Source of the DNA: Astrobacterium formosum
Lineage (GTDB): Bacteria; Pseudomonadota; Alphaproteobacteria; Rhizobiales; Xanthobacteraceae
Assembly (NCBI GenBank): GCA_030848545.1
Contig: JAVDCA010000016.1
Location: 62,001 to 126,000 of the forward strand
DNA: 64,000 nt
Direction of reading: 5' to 3'
Part shown: in pieces, positions 48,534 through 57,271 of the stretch
Position numbering within the stretch: position 1 is the stretch's first letter
Layout of the letters: each line of letters begins with the position of its first letter
The notes under the pieces: model-generated
The model's database searches: none
Seen by the model: only the letters and a program-made list of their open reading frames with translations
Told to the model about the DNA's origin: nothing
Position numbers and translations under genes: made by a program

Positions 48534-49877
48534 TCAGCCGGCGTCGGATTTCTGCAATGCCTCGCGGCGGCGGGCGGCGCGCGCCAGGACGTCCTCACGC
48601 ACCCGGCCGACCCACGAGCCCGCCTGGGCGACGGCGCGGCCCAGATTGCCGCCGGCCCAGACCAGTTCGTAGGGTAGGAAGGCGCGCCAGCGGTCGTCGC
48701 CGTCGACAATCGCCGCGGCGATCATCCGCCCCGCCATGGCGGTGGTGGCGAGGCCATGGCGGCCGAACGCGGAGGCGAGCCAGACGCCCGGCGACACCTC
48801 GCCGACCTGCGGCATGGAATGTACCGCATAGCCCATCTGTGCCGACCAGGCATGCGAAAACGTGATCTCGCCGAGCTGCGGATAGATCCGGGCGATGTCG
48901 CGGGCGAATGCCGTCGTCGCCTTGGCGAGGTCGCGCGGCCACGGATCGGCCGCCCCCGACCACATCAACCGGTCGCCATCGACGACGCGGTAGTGGTTGC
49001 CGCCGGCGTCGCCGATCGCGCCACGCCACGCGACGGCGGAAAGAAGGCGCTCGCCCAGAGGGTGCGTCACCGCAACAGTGCCCGTCAGAGGCATCACGGT
49101 TTCGGCGATGGTCGGGGCGAGGCGAGATAGCCCGACATTGCCGGCGAGCACCACATGGGCGGCGCGCACCCGCCCGCCCGACGTGGTGATGCGCTTTCGC
49201 ACTCCCGCGGGATCGATCTCGTCGGCGGACGTCTCTTCGAACAGGCGAGCGCCGGCGATCTCGGCCGCGGTGGCAAGGGCGCGCGCATAGGCGAGTGGTT
49301 GAATCTGGAACGCGGTCGGAAAGTGGATGGCGTGGAAATAGTGATCGGTCGAGAGCACCGCCCTCACCCGCTCCACCGGCCAGCCTTCCACGGCGGCACC
49401 GAATTCGGCGAGCAGGACCAGCCTCGCCATCACGGCGTCGCCGTCGTCGATGCGCGACACGTCGAGAAGGCCGGCGGGCGTGTCCGGACCACTTTCTGGG
49501 CTGCCCATGGAGCCGCCGAGGACATGGCTCATTCCGCGCACGTAGTCGACCCCCTCCTCCGACAGCCGCCACAGTACGCCGGCGCGTTCCATTCCGATGC
49601 GCTCGACGATGGCTTCGGCCGCGCAGGCGAAGCCCGGCACCACCACGCCGCTGTTGCAGCTCGAGGCGCCGCCGGCGATCCGATCGGCTTCGAGAACGAC
49701 GACCGACCAGCCCCGGCGGGCGATCTCGTAGGCCGCCGTCAGTCCGGCGAGGCCCGCGCCCACCACGCAGACATCGACGTCCAGATCGAAGGTGAGCGCC
49801 GGCTTGCGGACCGGGTCCGCATCGACCTCATACCAGTTGGATTGCCAGTTGGATTGCGTAGGCGCGGACAAATGCAA
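48534..49877 (-). CDS. FAD-dependent amine/amino-acid oxidoreductase (PuuB-like)
   Basis: A 447-residue DAO-family flavoprotein. The N-terminus SNWQSNWYEV is typical of gamma-glutamylputrescine oxidoreductase and related oxidases. FAD binding is shown by VCVVGAGLAGLTAAYEIARRG and the C-terminal SAFGRHGLATTAMAGRMIA. It probably oxidises an amine or N-substituted amino acid. It heads an operon with the B3/B4 and dipeptidase genes (33-bp gap). It is not closely similar to the HcnC-like protein of region 1. Confidence 0.88.
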   Translation of the reverse strand: MHLSAPTQSNWQSNWYEVDADPVRKPALTFDLDVDVCVVGAGLAGLTAAYEIARRGWSVVVLEADRIAGGASSCNSGVVVPGFACAAEAIVERIGMERAGVLWRLSEEGVDYVRGMSHVLGGSMGSPESGPDTPAGLLDVSRIDDGDAVMARLVLLAEFGAAVEGWPVERVRAVLSTDHYFHAIHFPTAFQIQPLAYARALATAAEIAGARLFEETSADEIDPAGVRKRITTSGGRVRAAHVVLAGNVGLSRLAPTIAETVMPLTGTVAVTHPLGERLLSAVAWRGAIGDAGGNHYRVVDGDRLMWSGAADPWPRDLAKATTAFARDIARIYPQLGEITFSHAWSAQMGYAVHSMPQVGEVSPGVWLASAFGRHGLATTAMAGRMIAAAIVDGDDRWRAFLPYELVWAGGNLGRAVAQAGSWVGRVREDVLARAARRREALQKSDAG

Positions 49878-50053
49878 GGGCTCGGGGTTGTGGAAAGATG
49901 GCGTCCGGGGACGACCCGCGGCCGCGGCAATCTAGAGCATTTCGCCCGAGAACACACCTCCGGCCGAAAAGCCGCAGGCATTGGGTCCTGGAAACATTCA
50001 ACCGGCGGGCCGGTTCGACTACACTGTGGTCGCTCGAACCGGAGTTGCACTCC

Positions 50054-50581
50054 ATGCTTCGTCTCATGCTGTTGCGTCATGCCAAGTCGGATTGGTCCAA
50101 ACCCGGCGAGGTCGACCACGACCGCGACCTCAACAAGCGCGGCCGCGAGACTGCACCACGCATCGGGCACTACATCGCGGGTCACGGCCTCTCTCCGGAC
50201 CACGTCCTGTGCTCGACCGCGCGGCGCGCTCGCGCCACCTGGGAACTGGTCGCGACCGAGCTCGACGTTCCTCCGCAGACCGTCTTCGAGCGCGGGCTCT
50301 ACAATGCCGCCCCCCGGGCGGTGCTGGATCTGGTGCGCGCCACCAAAGACGGCGTACGAACGCTGCTCGTCGTCGGCCACAATCCTGGCCTGCAGGATCT
50401 CGCCGGTACCCTGATCGCGTCGGGCAACCTTGACCATAGGGAAAGGCTCAGCGAAAAGCTGCCCACCGGCGCCCTGGTGGTGATCGACTTCGCCCTCGAC
50501 AAATGGGCGGAGCTCCACCCTCAGGCGGGGCGGCTTGAGCGCTTCATCGTCCCGCGCGGGCTGGAGACGGCGACCGAGTGA
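50054..50581 (+). CDS. sixA: SixA-like histidine phosphatase
   Basis: A 175-residue phosphohistidine phosphatase. The RHG-type catalytic motif appears as LMLLRHAKSDW, the second arginine is in CSTARRARATWE, and the second histidine is in LVVGHNPGL. SixA proteins dephosphorylate histidines of phosphorelay or PTS components. ATG 50054 matches the family start. Its last 38 bp overlap the end of the convergent membrane-protein gene. Confidence 0.92.
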   Translation: MLRLMLLRHAKSDWSKPGEVDHDRDLNKRGRETAPRIGHYIAGHGLSPDHVLCSTARRARATWELVATELDVPPQTVFERGLYNAAPRAVLDLVRATKDGVRTLLVVGHNPGLQDLAGTLIASGNLDHRERLSEKLPTGALVVIDFALDKWAELHPQAGRLERFIVPRGLETATE

Positions 50582-51173
50582 CGCCGCCGGGCGGCAGAAT
50601 GTCGGCAGGCAAGGCGTCGCCACCGCACAGGCGCGGTCTGTTGCGCCAGAAGAAACGGCCGATCTGCCACAGGAACAGGACCCAGAAGCCGAGGATCACC
50701 GCCGTACCGCCCCATTGCTCGACCTGGATGGCGCGTACCGCCAGGACCAGCATGGCGACGGCGAGCACGCCGAACACCACCAAGCCCGGCCAGTAGACCA
50801 GCGGCGCGGTACCGAGCTCCATGACGGCGACCGGAGTGGCGGCGGCGATACGGCCGGCGAGATCTCTTACGAAGGCCGCATATTCGGCATCGTGTCGGTC
50901 GGCGTCCATCATGGTCCGGCGCGACATGGACGCGATCATCAGTTTAGCCTCGCTCACCGACCAAAGTTCGGTCAGGAATCGGCTGCTCTGAACCGAGGTA
51001 GGCCGATAGGACAGACGCATCCGGCGGAAATCGCCGTAAGGGATTCGGCCCGACCGCGAACCGGCCGTGAACTCAAGCGCCGCCGGAGTCAGCCGGAACT
51101 CGAATGCCGGGCGGAACAGCGAAGGCTTGAAGGCGTAGACATGCACGTCGGCGCCGCTGCCGTGCTCGCTCAT
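50544..51173 (-). CDS. hypothetical membrane protein
   Basis: A 209-residue protein. The N-terminal 130 residues are a soluble, PH-like beta-rich region (SLFRPAFEFRLTPAALEF, RIPYGDFRRMRLSYRP), followed by two hydrophobic segments (about 140-160 and 165-185) and a short cytosolic tail. GGGAG lies 7 nt before the ATG at 51173. It converges on sixA with overlapping 3' ends. I recognise no characterised family. Confidence 0.75.
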   Translation of the reverse strand: MSEHGSGADVHVYAFKPSLFRPAFEFRLTPAALEFTAGSRSGRIPYGDFRRMRLSYRPTSVQSSRFLTELWSVSEAKLMIASMSRRTMMDADRHDAEYAAFVRDLAGRIAAATPVAVMELGTAPLVYWPGLVVFGVLAVAMLVLAVRAIQVEQWGGTAVILGFWVLFLWQIGRFFWRNRPRLCGGDALPADILPPGGVTRSPSPARAGR

Positions 51174-51371
51174 TCGAATCTCCCCCACCCATTGCATGGG
51201 CCGACCGCGTCGGCTCGCGGCGGTTTTATACGCCTTCCTGGGTTTGTCGACTGCCCCGCAAAGAAGCCCGGACGTGTGCCGGACGAGGCACAACGGCTTG
51301 ATGGCGCGATCGCGACAAATTCAGGAACCGGAGAAGCGGCGCGTGCTTTTACGTCGTGTAGGAGACAAAAA

Positions 51372-51551
51372 GTGGTCGTCATGCAGCCGTCACCCGCCAA
51401 AGGCACAAAGACCTCGGACATCGACTCCCGTTCCGAAAAGGAGCGGTTCGGTCGCAGACGGCCATTCGACACCCGTGAACTCGACCGGCTGCCCCGTGCC
51501 TCCGATAACGACCCACCCTACCGCCCCTGGTGGGTGATTGATCGCGAGTGA
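51372..51551 (+). CDS. small hypothetical protein (59 aa)
   Basis: A short frame reading MQPSPAKGTKTSDIDSRSEK and ending NDPPYRPWWVIDRE. It is charged and probably disordered except for the aromatic tail. A GTG at 51372 has AGGAG 7 nt upstream; an internal ATG at 51381 lacks such a site. No family recognised. The following 208 bp, to 51759, hold no convincing gene. Confidence 0.45.
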   Translation: MVVMQPSPAKGTKTSDIDSRSEKERFGRRRPFDTRELDRLPRASDNDPPYRPWWVIDRE

Positions 51552-51759
51552 CCGGTACGGTATTTTATTAGGGACTCGTGTGACTGAAAGGCGCGGTTGT
51601 AGCGGAGGCGACGCTCGGACAGTGACCTTTAGGCAGCGACGTTTCGGCACCATTGTCGGCCATTGTCCATATTGCTTCCGTGTGCGGCCGGCGCGACGCT
51701 CTCCGAGCGCGAGTGATTGATTCGCCTGTTCTGATCTCCCCCTCAGCAACGAGGCTTAA

Positions 51760-52122
51760 ATGTCGAAATTCGGTATCTCGATGCTCGCCGTAGCGGCGGC
51801 GCTGACGGTTGCGCCGCACGCATCCGCAAGAACCATCTATGACGGCCGCTGGAGTGTTCTGATCATCACCGACAAGGGTGCCTGCGACCGCGGCTACAGG
51901 TATGGTTTCGAGATCCGCAACGGCGTCGTGCAATATGACGGCGACGTCGTCAATCTCACCGGTCGGGTTGCCGCGAACGGCGCCGTGCGCGTCACCGTCT
52001 CGCGCGGCAACCAGAGCGCCAATGGTAGGGGCCGCCTGTCGCGCAATTTCGGCCGCGGAACCTGGAAGGGATCGGCCACCGGGGAGATCTGCTCCGGGCG
52101 CTGGGAAGCGGAGCGCCGCTGA
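51760..52122 (+). CDS. small secreted protein
   Basis: A 120-residue protein with a signal peptide (MSKFGISMLAVAAALTVAPHASA). The mature domain reads TIYDGRWSVLIITDKGACDRGYRY, GRVAANGAVRVTVSRG and GRGTWKGSATGEICSGRW, a repeated beta-strand pattern with two cysteines that could form a disulphide. Similar small periplasmic proteins are widespread in Bradyrhizobium relatives; function is unknown. Confidence 0.75.
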   Translation: MSKFGISMLAVAAALTVAPHASARTIYDGRWSVLIITDKGACDRGYRYGFEIRNGVVQYDGDVVNLTGRVAANGAVRVTVSRGNQSANGRGRLSRNFGRGTWKGSATGEICSGRWEAERR

Positions 52123-52298
52123 CATTCGGGAAAATCGACCTCTCATTCTGATCGACGGTCCCGCCCGCGGTGTGGGACCGTATTCTTGCCGCCCGCTTGG
52201 CTTCATGCAGCGGGGCTGCGACATGTGGCGTTGACCGGAACGGCCACTCCGCAGGGGCGTTTCCCCTCTAGGAACACGCTAACTGCGGGAGACCGCCC

Positions 52299-52622
52299 AT
52301 GCGAGGCGCAACGGCACTCGTGCTCTTCACCCTCACGATCGCGGCGGCGGCGACAGCCGGTGCGCAAACCCAGTCGCCCTCGCCGCCTCCGGCTGCGCAG
52401 CGCGACGCCGCCTGCCCGCCCGGCGTCGGCGCTGACCCGCCCACGGTGGGCAGTGGCGATCGCAGCAATCTGAGTGAGAAGCTGGCGGAATCTAAAGGCG
52501 TGATCTGTCCGCCAGCGGGTCACGATCCCGAGATGGCGATGCCGCCGCCCGAAACGGGCACGATGCGCGTCATTCCTCCGCCCGGCACGCCCGGCGGCAA
52601 TCCGACCGTACAACCGAAATAG
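52299..52622 (+). CDS. proline-rich exported protein
   Basis: A 107-residue protein with a signal peptide cleaved after ...TAGAQ. The rest is rich in proline and glycine (QSPSPPPAAQ, PPPGTPGG) with two cysteines. It is probably unstructured and periplasmic. A GGGAG site lies about 7 nt upstream of the ATG. Function unknown. Confidence 0.65.
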   Translation: MRGATALVLFTLTIAAAATAGAQTQSPSPPPAAQRDAACPPGVGADPPTVGSGDRSNLSEKLAESKGVICPPAGHDPEMAMPPPETGTMRVIPPPGTPGGNPTVQPK

Positions 52623-52786
52623 CCCCACGGGAACCCGCGGACGAGCGCGGGAGCTGCCAGTGCAGGAACATTTGTCGCGCAGTCGACGTTGAGTGTCGGT
52701 CCCACCGGGTTCCCAAGCCGGCCCCCAACGAGTGATGTCGGCCAGCGACGCCTGCTGACGCAGACTCCCCCTGACGAGGTCCAAAC

Positions 52787-53089
52787 ATGGCCAAGAAGTC
52801 ACATCCGCGCCGCCGCGGCCGCAAGCCGTCAAGCACATCATCGAACATCAAGCAGAGTCTGCATGATGCCCAGACGGTGTTCGCGCGCTACTTCGAGTCG
52901 GGAGGCAAGCGCGTGAAGGAAACCTTCGACGCACTCGCGGAGATCTTCCAGAGCAAACATCTTGGCGACGCCTTGCGGGTGGCGCCGGTCCGCACCGGTC
53001 GCGCAACGTCATCGGCAGCGGGCCGGCGTGCCGCTGCCGCACGCACCCGGACGACGAAACGCGCCAGCAAACGCACCGCCCGCAAGTAG
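52787..53089 (+). CDS. small basic protein with histone-H1-like tail
   Basis: A 100-residue protein. An N-terminal basic patch (KKSHPRRRGRKPSS) precedes a helical segment (IKQSLHDAQTVFARYF to DALAEIFQSK) and a C-terminal tail rich in Ala, Arg and Lys (TTKRASKRTARK) that resembles bacterial H1-like DNA-binding tails. AGGT lies 6 nt before the ATG. Next to two DUF892 genes, one with a similar tail, it suggests a nucleoid or DNA-protection role (inference). Confidence 0.6.
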   Translation: MAKKSHPRRRGRKPSSTSSNIKQSLHDAQTVFARYFESGGKRVKETFDALAEIFQSKHLGDALRVAPVRTGRATSSAAGRRAAAARTRTTKRASKRTARK

Positions 53090-53114
53090 CGCGGGCCGCA
53101 GTAACGCAGTGACT

Positions 53115-53215
53115 CCGTCGTCATTGCAAGGAGCAAAGCGACGAAGCAATCGACGAAGCAATCCAGGGGCCGCGCAGTAAAGAGCTGGATTGCTTCGCTT
53201 CGCTCGCAATGACGG
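53115..53215. repeat. palindromic intergenic repeat with CATTGC/GCAATG ends
   Basis: Outer arms CCGTCGTCATTGC (53115-53127) and GCAATGACGG (53206-53215) enclose further inverted words around GAAGCAATC and CTGGATTGCTTCGC. It resembles a dispersed element common in Bradyrhizobiaceae. It lies between convergent genes and may fold as a terminator. Confidence 0.7.
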
Positions 53216-53221
53216 ACGTGC

Positions 53222-53728
53222 TCAGACCGCCGCGCGCATGTTGACGGCGTTTTCCGCCAGCATGGTGAGCTTCTTGTCGGTCGCCTTCTCCTCGTCCAGG
53301 GTCTTCTGCAGCACGCTGGCGCAGTCGGGTCGGCCAAGCTGCTTGGCCCAGGCGACGAGGGAACCATAGCGGGTGATCTCGTAGTGTTCCACCGCCTGCG
53401 CGGCGGCAATCAGGGCCGCATCCAGCACCGCCTTGTCGTCCACCTCGCCGGCGACCTCTTCGGATTCCTCAATGATGCCGTCGATGGCCGGGCACTCGAT
53501 CGCCTCGATCTCGGCGCCATGCATACGGAACACTTCCTGCAACCGGGAGATATGGTTCTCGGTCTCGCCGAGATGTGCCTTGAAGCCCTGCTTGAGCTTG
53601 GCGTCACTCGCCTTCTCGATCATCTCCGGCAGCGCTTTGGCGATCTTGTTCTCCGCATAATAGATGTCACGCAGCGTGTGCACGAACAGATCGTCCATCG
53701 TCTTGATGTCTTTGGTGAAGAAGCCCAT
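53222..53728 (-). CDS. DUF892 ferritin-like stress protein (YciE/YciF family)
   Basis: A 168-residue four-helix protein. Family landmarks are TMDDLFVHTLRDIYYAENKI, the first metal-ligand region; CPAIDGIIEESEE in the middle; and AAAQAVEHYEITRYGSL with the second ligand set. Such proteins are induced in stationary phase or by stress and have a ferritin-like dimetal site. GGA-rich sequence precedes the ATG. It is a paralogue of the protein at 55395-56039 and is divergent from hemN. Confidence 0.88.
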   Translation of the reverse strand: MGFFTKDIKTMDDLFVHTLRDIYYAENKIAKALPEMIEKASDAKLKQGFKAHLGETENHISRLQEVFRMHGAEIEAIECPAIDGIIEESEEVAGEVDDKAVLDAALIAAAQAVEHYEITRYGSLVAWAKQLGRPDCASVLQKTLDEEKATDKKLTMLAENAVNMRAAV

Positions 53729-53864
53729 GGGGCGGTCCTTCCTGTTGGTGTGGTCTGATGTCGGGGCGTGGGAGGTGCGGCGGCCGTTTCATACGTCCAG
53801 GCTCGCCGTCCCCGGGCCAACGTCTGGATCGCCGCCCGGTTCCGGTGACCGATGGATGCCCCGC

Positions 53865-53878
53865 TTGACGTCGATCAA
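53865..53878. promoter_or_regulatory. FNR/FixK-type box upstream of hemN
   Basis: TTGAC-GTCG-ATCAA matches the Crp/FNR family site TTGAT-N4-ATCAA with one change. Its centre is about 42 bp before the hemN ATG, so with the usual -41.5 position transcription would begin at or next to the start codon. It predicts activation of hemN at low oxygen. Confidence 0.75.
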
Positions 53879-53913
53879 GGCGGCCGGTGGCGGGGACGTC
53901 TTAGGTCGCCCCC

Positions 53914-55266
53914 ATGGTCGACCCCCTGGTTCTCGCTGAACGCAACGTCCCACGCTACACGTCCTATCCGACCGCGCCGTATTTCTCGGGCACGGTCGGC
54001 GTCGACACCTATCGGGACTGGCTCGGCGCGTTGCCTGCCGACGCTTCGCTGTCGCTTTACATCCATGTTCCGTATTGCGAGAACATCTGCCTCTACTGCG
54101 GCTGCCTGACCAAGGCGGTGCGCCGGCAGGAACCGGTCGATGCCTATGCGGAGCGCCTGTCCGCGGAACTCGATCTCCTGGCGGGCGCGTTGCCGGCGCG
54201 GCGCCTCGTGCACATACACTGGGGCGGCGGCACGCCGTCGATCCTCGGCACCCGCCACCTCTCCGACCTGGCCGAGAAGATAGCCGAACATTTCGACGTT
54301 ACGGGCCTGGTCGAGCACGCCATCGAGCTCGACCCGCGCCGGGTGTCGGCACCACTCGTCAAGACGCTGGCGAGCCTCGGCGTCAATCGCGCCAGCCTGG
54401 GCGTGCAGGACTTTTCCCCGAAGGTGCAGAACACCATCGGTCGCGTGCAGTCGTTCGAGCAGGTGCGCGACGCAGTCGCCCTCCTGCGCGCGAGCGGCAT
54501 CACGCGCATCAACATGGACCTGATGTACGGCCTGCCGTACCAGGAAGTTGCCGATGTGGAGCGAAGCGCCGAACTCGCCGCTTCGCTCGGCCCGCAGCGC
54601 ATCGCCTTGTTCGGTTATGCCCACGTACCCTGGTTCCGTCACCACCAGAAGCTGATCGCGGAGGCGAGTCTGCCCGGGGCCGCCGAGCGTCTGGAGCAGA
54701 TGGGCGCCGCCGGCCGTGCCTTTGCGGCACATGGCTATGCGGCGATCGGTCTCGATCACTTCGCGCTCGCCGACGATACGCTCGCGACCGCTCAGCGCAC
54801 CGGCCGCTTGCACCGGAATTTCCAGGGCTATACGACCGACGTCGCCGACGCCCTCATCGGGGTCGGCGCCTCTTCGATCGGCCGGCTGCCCCAGGGCTTC
54901 GTGCAGAACGCTCCCGACCTGCCCGGCTATGCCCGCGCCGTCGACTCCGGCCGCTTCGCCATCGTCAAGGGGATCGCCTTCTCGGACGACGATCGCCTGC
55001 GCTCGCGCATCATCGAGCGGCTGATGTGCGACCTCAGCGTCGATCTCGATGCCGAGATCGCGGCGGCGCCGCCGGCCGCGCGCCCTGCCGACGGATTTGC
55101 GGCCGAACTCGCAGCCATCGCCTATCTGACCGAGGCCGGCATGGTGCAGATCGAAGAACGCCGCATCGCCGTCACCGACCGAGGCCGGCCTTTCGTGCGC
55201 CTCGTCGCCGCGGCCTTCGACGCCTACCTGCCACAGCAGAAGAGCCGCCATTCGGTGGCGGTGTAG
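53914..55266 (+). CDS. hemN: oxygen-independent coproporphyrinogen III dehydrogenase
   Basis: A radical-SAM enzyme of 450 residues that decarboxylates coproporphyrinogen III to protoporphyrinogen IX without oxygen. The cluster motif CENICLYCGC (CxxxCxxC) follows YIHVPYC. HWGGGTPS, ELDPRRV and NMDLMYGLPYQ are conserved SAM and substrate regions, and the N-terminal RYTSYPTAP marks true HemN over HemW-like paralogues. A low-oxygen regulatory box lies upstream. It sits alone between two DUF892 genes. Confidence 0.95.
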   Translation: MVDPLVLAERNVPRYTSYPTAPYFSGTVGVDTYRDWLGALPADASLSLYIHVPYCENICLYCGCLTKAVRRQEPVDAYAERLSAELDLLAGALPARRLVHIHWGGGTPSILGTRHLSDLAEKIAEHFDVTGLVEHAIELDPRRVSAPLVKTLASLGVNRASLGVQDFSPKVQNTIGRVQSFEQVRDAVALLRASGITRINMDLMYGLPYQEVADVERSAELAASLGPQRIALFGYAHVPWFRHHQKLIAEASLPGAAERLEQMGAAGRAFAAHGYAAIGLDHFALADDTLATAQRTGRLHRNFQGYTTDVADALIGVGASSIGRLPQGFVQNAPDLPGYARAVDSGRFAIVKGIAFSDDDRLRSRIIERLMCDLSVDLDAEIAAAPPAARPADGFAAELAAIAYLTEAGMVQIEERRIAVTDRGRPFVRLVAAAFDAYLPQQKSRHSVAV

Positions 55267-55286
55267 GGGCGAACGCAAACCCCGAG

Positions 55287-55380
55287 TTCGTCATGGCCGG
55301 GCTTGTCCCGGCCATCCATGTCTTCATTTCGATGCACGCCGCAAGACGTGGATGCCCGCGACAAGCGCGGGCATGACGAA
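55287..55380. repeat. 94-bp inverted repeat with compensatory changes
   Basis: Two 38-bp arms (55287-55324 and 55343-55380) match in inverted sense at 33 of 38 positions. Each arm also folds alone: GGCCGGG/CCCGGCC in the left and GCCCGCG/CGCGGGC in the right. Four of the five differences keep those inner hairpins paired. It separates the convergent hemN and DUF892 genes and may terminate both. Confidence 0.8.
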
Positions 55381-55394
55381 GAAATACGTGGTCC

Positions 55395-56039
55395 TTACGC
55401 CGCCTTGCGGCGGCCGCGGCTCGTGCCCTTGCGAGAAGACGAGCCGCGGGCAGTCGTCTTTCCGGTCGCAGCCTTGCGGGTCGTCGTCTTGCGTCCACGG
55501 GCCGGGGCTTTGCGGGCCGGCGTCACCGACTTCTTGCCGGCGGCCTTGGGGTTGGCGCGCTTCATGGCCATGTTGGTCAGCTTCTTGTCGGTCGCGGCTT
55601 CCTCCTTGAGGTTACGCTGCAACAGCGAGACGACGCCGCGGAGCCCCAGTTCCTGCGCCCACGCCACCAGCGTGCCGTAACGGGTGATCTCGTAGTGCTC
55701 GACCGCCTGGGCGGCGGCGATCAGGGCCGCGTCGATGACGCGCTTGTCCTCGATCTCGCCGGCGATCTCGTTGGACTCCTCGATGATGCCGTCGATGGCC
55801 GGACAGTCGGTGCCCTTGGGCTCCTGGCCGAGCTTTTGGAAGACGTCCTCGAGACGCTTGATCTGGCCACGGGTCTCTTCCAGGTGCTTTTCGAAGCCGC
55901 GCTTGAGCTCGGCCTCGGTGGCTTTGCCGATCATCTCGGGCAGGGCTTTCTCGATCTGGTGTTCGGCATAATAGATGTCCTCGAGCGTGTGCATGAACAG
56001 ATCGTCCATGCTGCGGATGCCTTCAGAGAACAATGCCAT
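55395..56039 (-). CDS. DUF892 ferritin-like protein with basic C-terminal tail
   Basis: A 214-residue protein. Residues 1-160 are a DUF892 four-helix domain (SMDDLFMHTLEDIYYAEHQI, CPAIDGIIEESNE, AVEHYEITRYGTL). The last ~50 residues are a Lys/Arg/Ala/Thr-rich tail (ARKAPARGRKTTTRKAATGK) absent from the paralogue at 53222-53728. The tail resembles H1-like or Dps-like DNA-binding extensions. GAGGAG lies upstream of the ATG at 56039. Binding to DNA is inference. Confidence 0.87.
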   Translation of the reverse strand: MALFSEGIRSMDDLFMHTLEDIYYAEHQIEKALPEMIGKATEAELKRGFEKHLEETRGQIKRLEDVFQKLGQEPKGTDCPAIDGIIEESNEIAGEIEDKRVIDAALIAAAQAVEHYEITRYGTLVAWAQELGLRGVVSLLQRNLKEEAATDKKLTNMAMKRANPKAAGKKSVTPARKAPARGRKTTTRKAATGKTTARGSSSRKGTSRGRRKAA

Positions 56040-56239
56040 CTTGGTTTGCTCCTCGTGGAATTGGGGTCCCGTGCGAAGGGCGCCACGCGCCTGCACGCCC
56101 AACGATCGAATGAGCGATCCTGTTCCGATGCGTGCGAGCCGCGGCAATCGCAAGTCCGTTGTGGTGCAAGTCCATTGTGGTGGAAGACGCCGCGGCGTAC
56201 ACAAGCCCTCTGCGCCGTACTGACCCGTGCCCGAAACCC

Positions 56240-56668
56240 ATGCCCCAGTCCCGTATCAATCTCGCCATCGTGTTCGCCGCCGGAATGACCGGTGGAACGC
56301 TGTTCGCCATGGCGGCCTCCGTCGTCATGGGGCGCCTCGGCATCGACCTGCTCGGGGTGTGGCGGATGCTGTTCGCCACCGGCCATGCGCAATTGCGCTG
56401 GGCGCTGGCCTGGTGGGCGATCGCCGGGGTCGCCTTCCTGGGCGGCTTCGTCATCGCCTTCGCGATGAGCCGGTTCGAATGGCTTTTCCTGCGCGTGCTG
56501 CGCATCGTCCTCCTGGGAGCGGTGATGATCGCCCTGGCGCTGCTCGCCTGCATGGCGCCGAGCTCCGAGGGCGTCGCGCCCACCGCCTACCTCGCCGCCA
56601 ATTTGGCCGCGACCATACTGGCGGCCGCGATGGCGGCCGCCGGCGCCGTTTTCGCCCTGCCGCGCTGA
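56240..56668 (+). CDS. hypothetical four-helix membrane protein
   Basis: A 142-residue hydrophobic protein with four predicted membrane segments (about 8-30, 52-75, 85-105 and 112-138). The N-terminus reads MPQSRINLAIVFAAGMTGGT. I recognise no family. It is followed closely by a glycine-rich exported protein on the same strand. Confidence 0.6.
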   Translation: MPQSRINLAIVFAAGMTGGTLFAMAASVVMGRLGIDLLGVWRMLFATGHAQLRWALAWWAIAGVAFLGGFVIAFAMSRFEWLFLRVLRIVLLGAVMIALALLACMAPSSEGVAPTAYLAANLAATILAAAMAAAGAVFALPR

Positions 56669-56742
56669 ACGCCCGGAACCGACCGCGATCTGTCCGGTTG
56701 GCCCGCCATGGGGTCGGGGCCCATGAAGGCGGAGCATGCGAC

Positions 56743-57150
56743 ATGCGACACGATATGCGACGTTTGCGGATCCTCATCATCGCCGCCGGGGTGATCGGCG
56801 GTGCCGGCCTTGCCCTCGCCCAAGGCGGCGGGGCCAGCGGCGGAGCCGCCGGAGGCGGGGCCGCGACCGGTTCGGGCACGAGTGGTGGCACCAGCATGGG
56901 TGGCACCCCCATCGCGCCGGGTCCGGCCGCCCCGGGGGCCGGCATGACCACGGCACCGACTACCGGCCTCGGCGGCACCTCCACGTCCGGCTCGGGCAGC
57001 ACGACGGGGCGTACCGATTCGCGCACCGGCGCACCCTGCGGGACGATCGGCAGCGCCACCTCGCCGAGCGGCATGGGGACCCCGGACATCACCACCGCGG
57101 CGCCGGGCGGCGGCGCGACCGGCGGCACCAACCAGACCGCCGGCTGCTGA
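56743..57150 (+). CDS. glycine/threonine-rich exported protein
   Basis: A 135-residue protein with a signal peptide (LRILIIAAGVIGGAGLALAQ). The mature part is low-complexity Gly/Ala/Thr/Ser/Pro with few charged residues and two cysteines near the C-terminus. It may be a disordered periplasmic or surface protein. No function can be assigned. GGAG lies upstream of the ATG. Confidence 0.6.
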   Translation: MRHDMRRLRILIIAAGVIGGAGLALAQGGGASGGAAGGGAATGSGTSGGTSMGGTPIAPGPAAPGAGMTTAPTTGLGGTSTSGSGSTTGRTDSRTGAPCGTIGSATSPSGMGTPDITTAAPGGGATGGTNQTAGC

Positions 57151-57271
57151 CGACATTGCGGCTTGGGATCGACGCCGCGCACCGGGGACAGAGGGCTGCA
57201 ACCCGCAAAACCGGTATTCCGTCCGGTGGGACATGCTCTATGGTGCGCGGCGTCGATCCCGGAAGGCGGCC

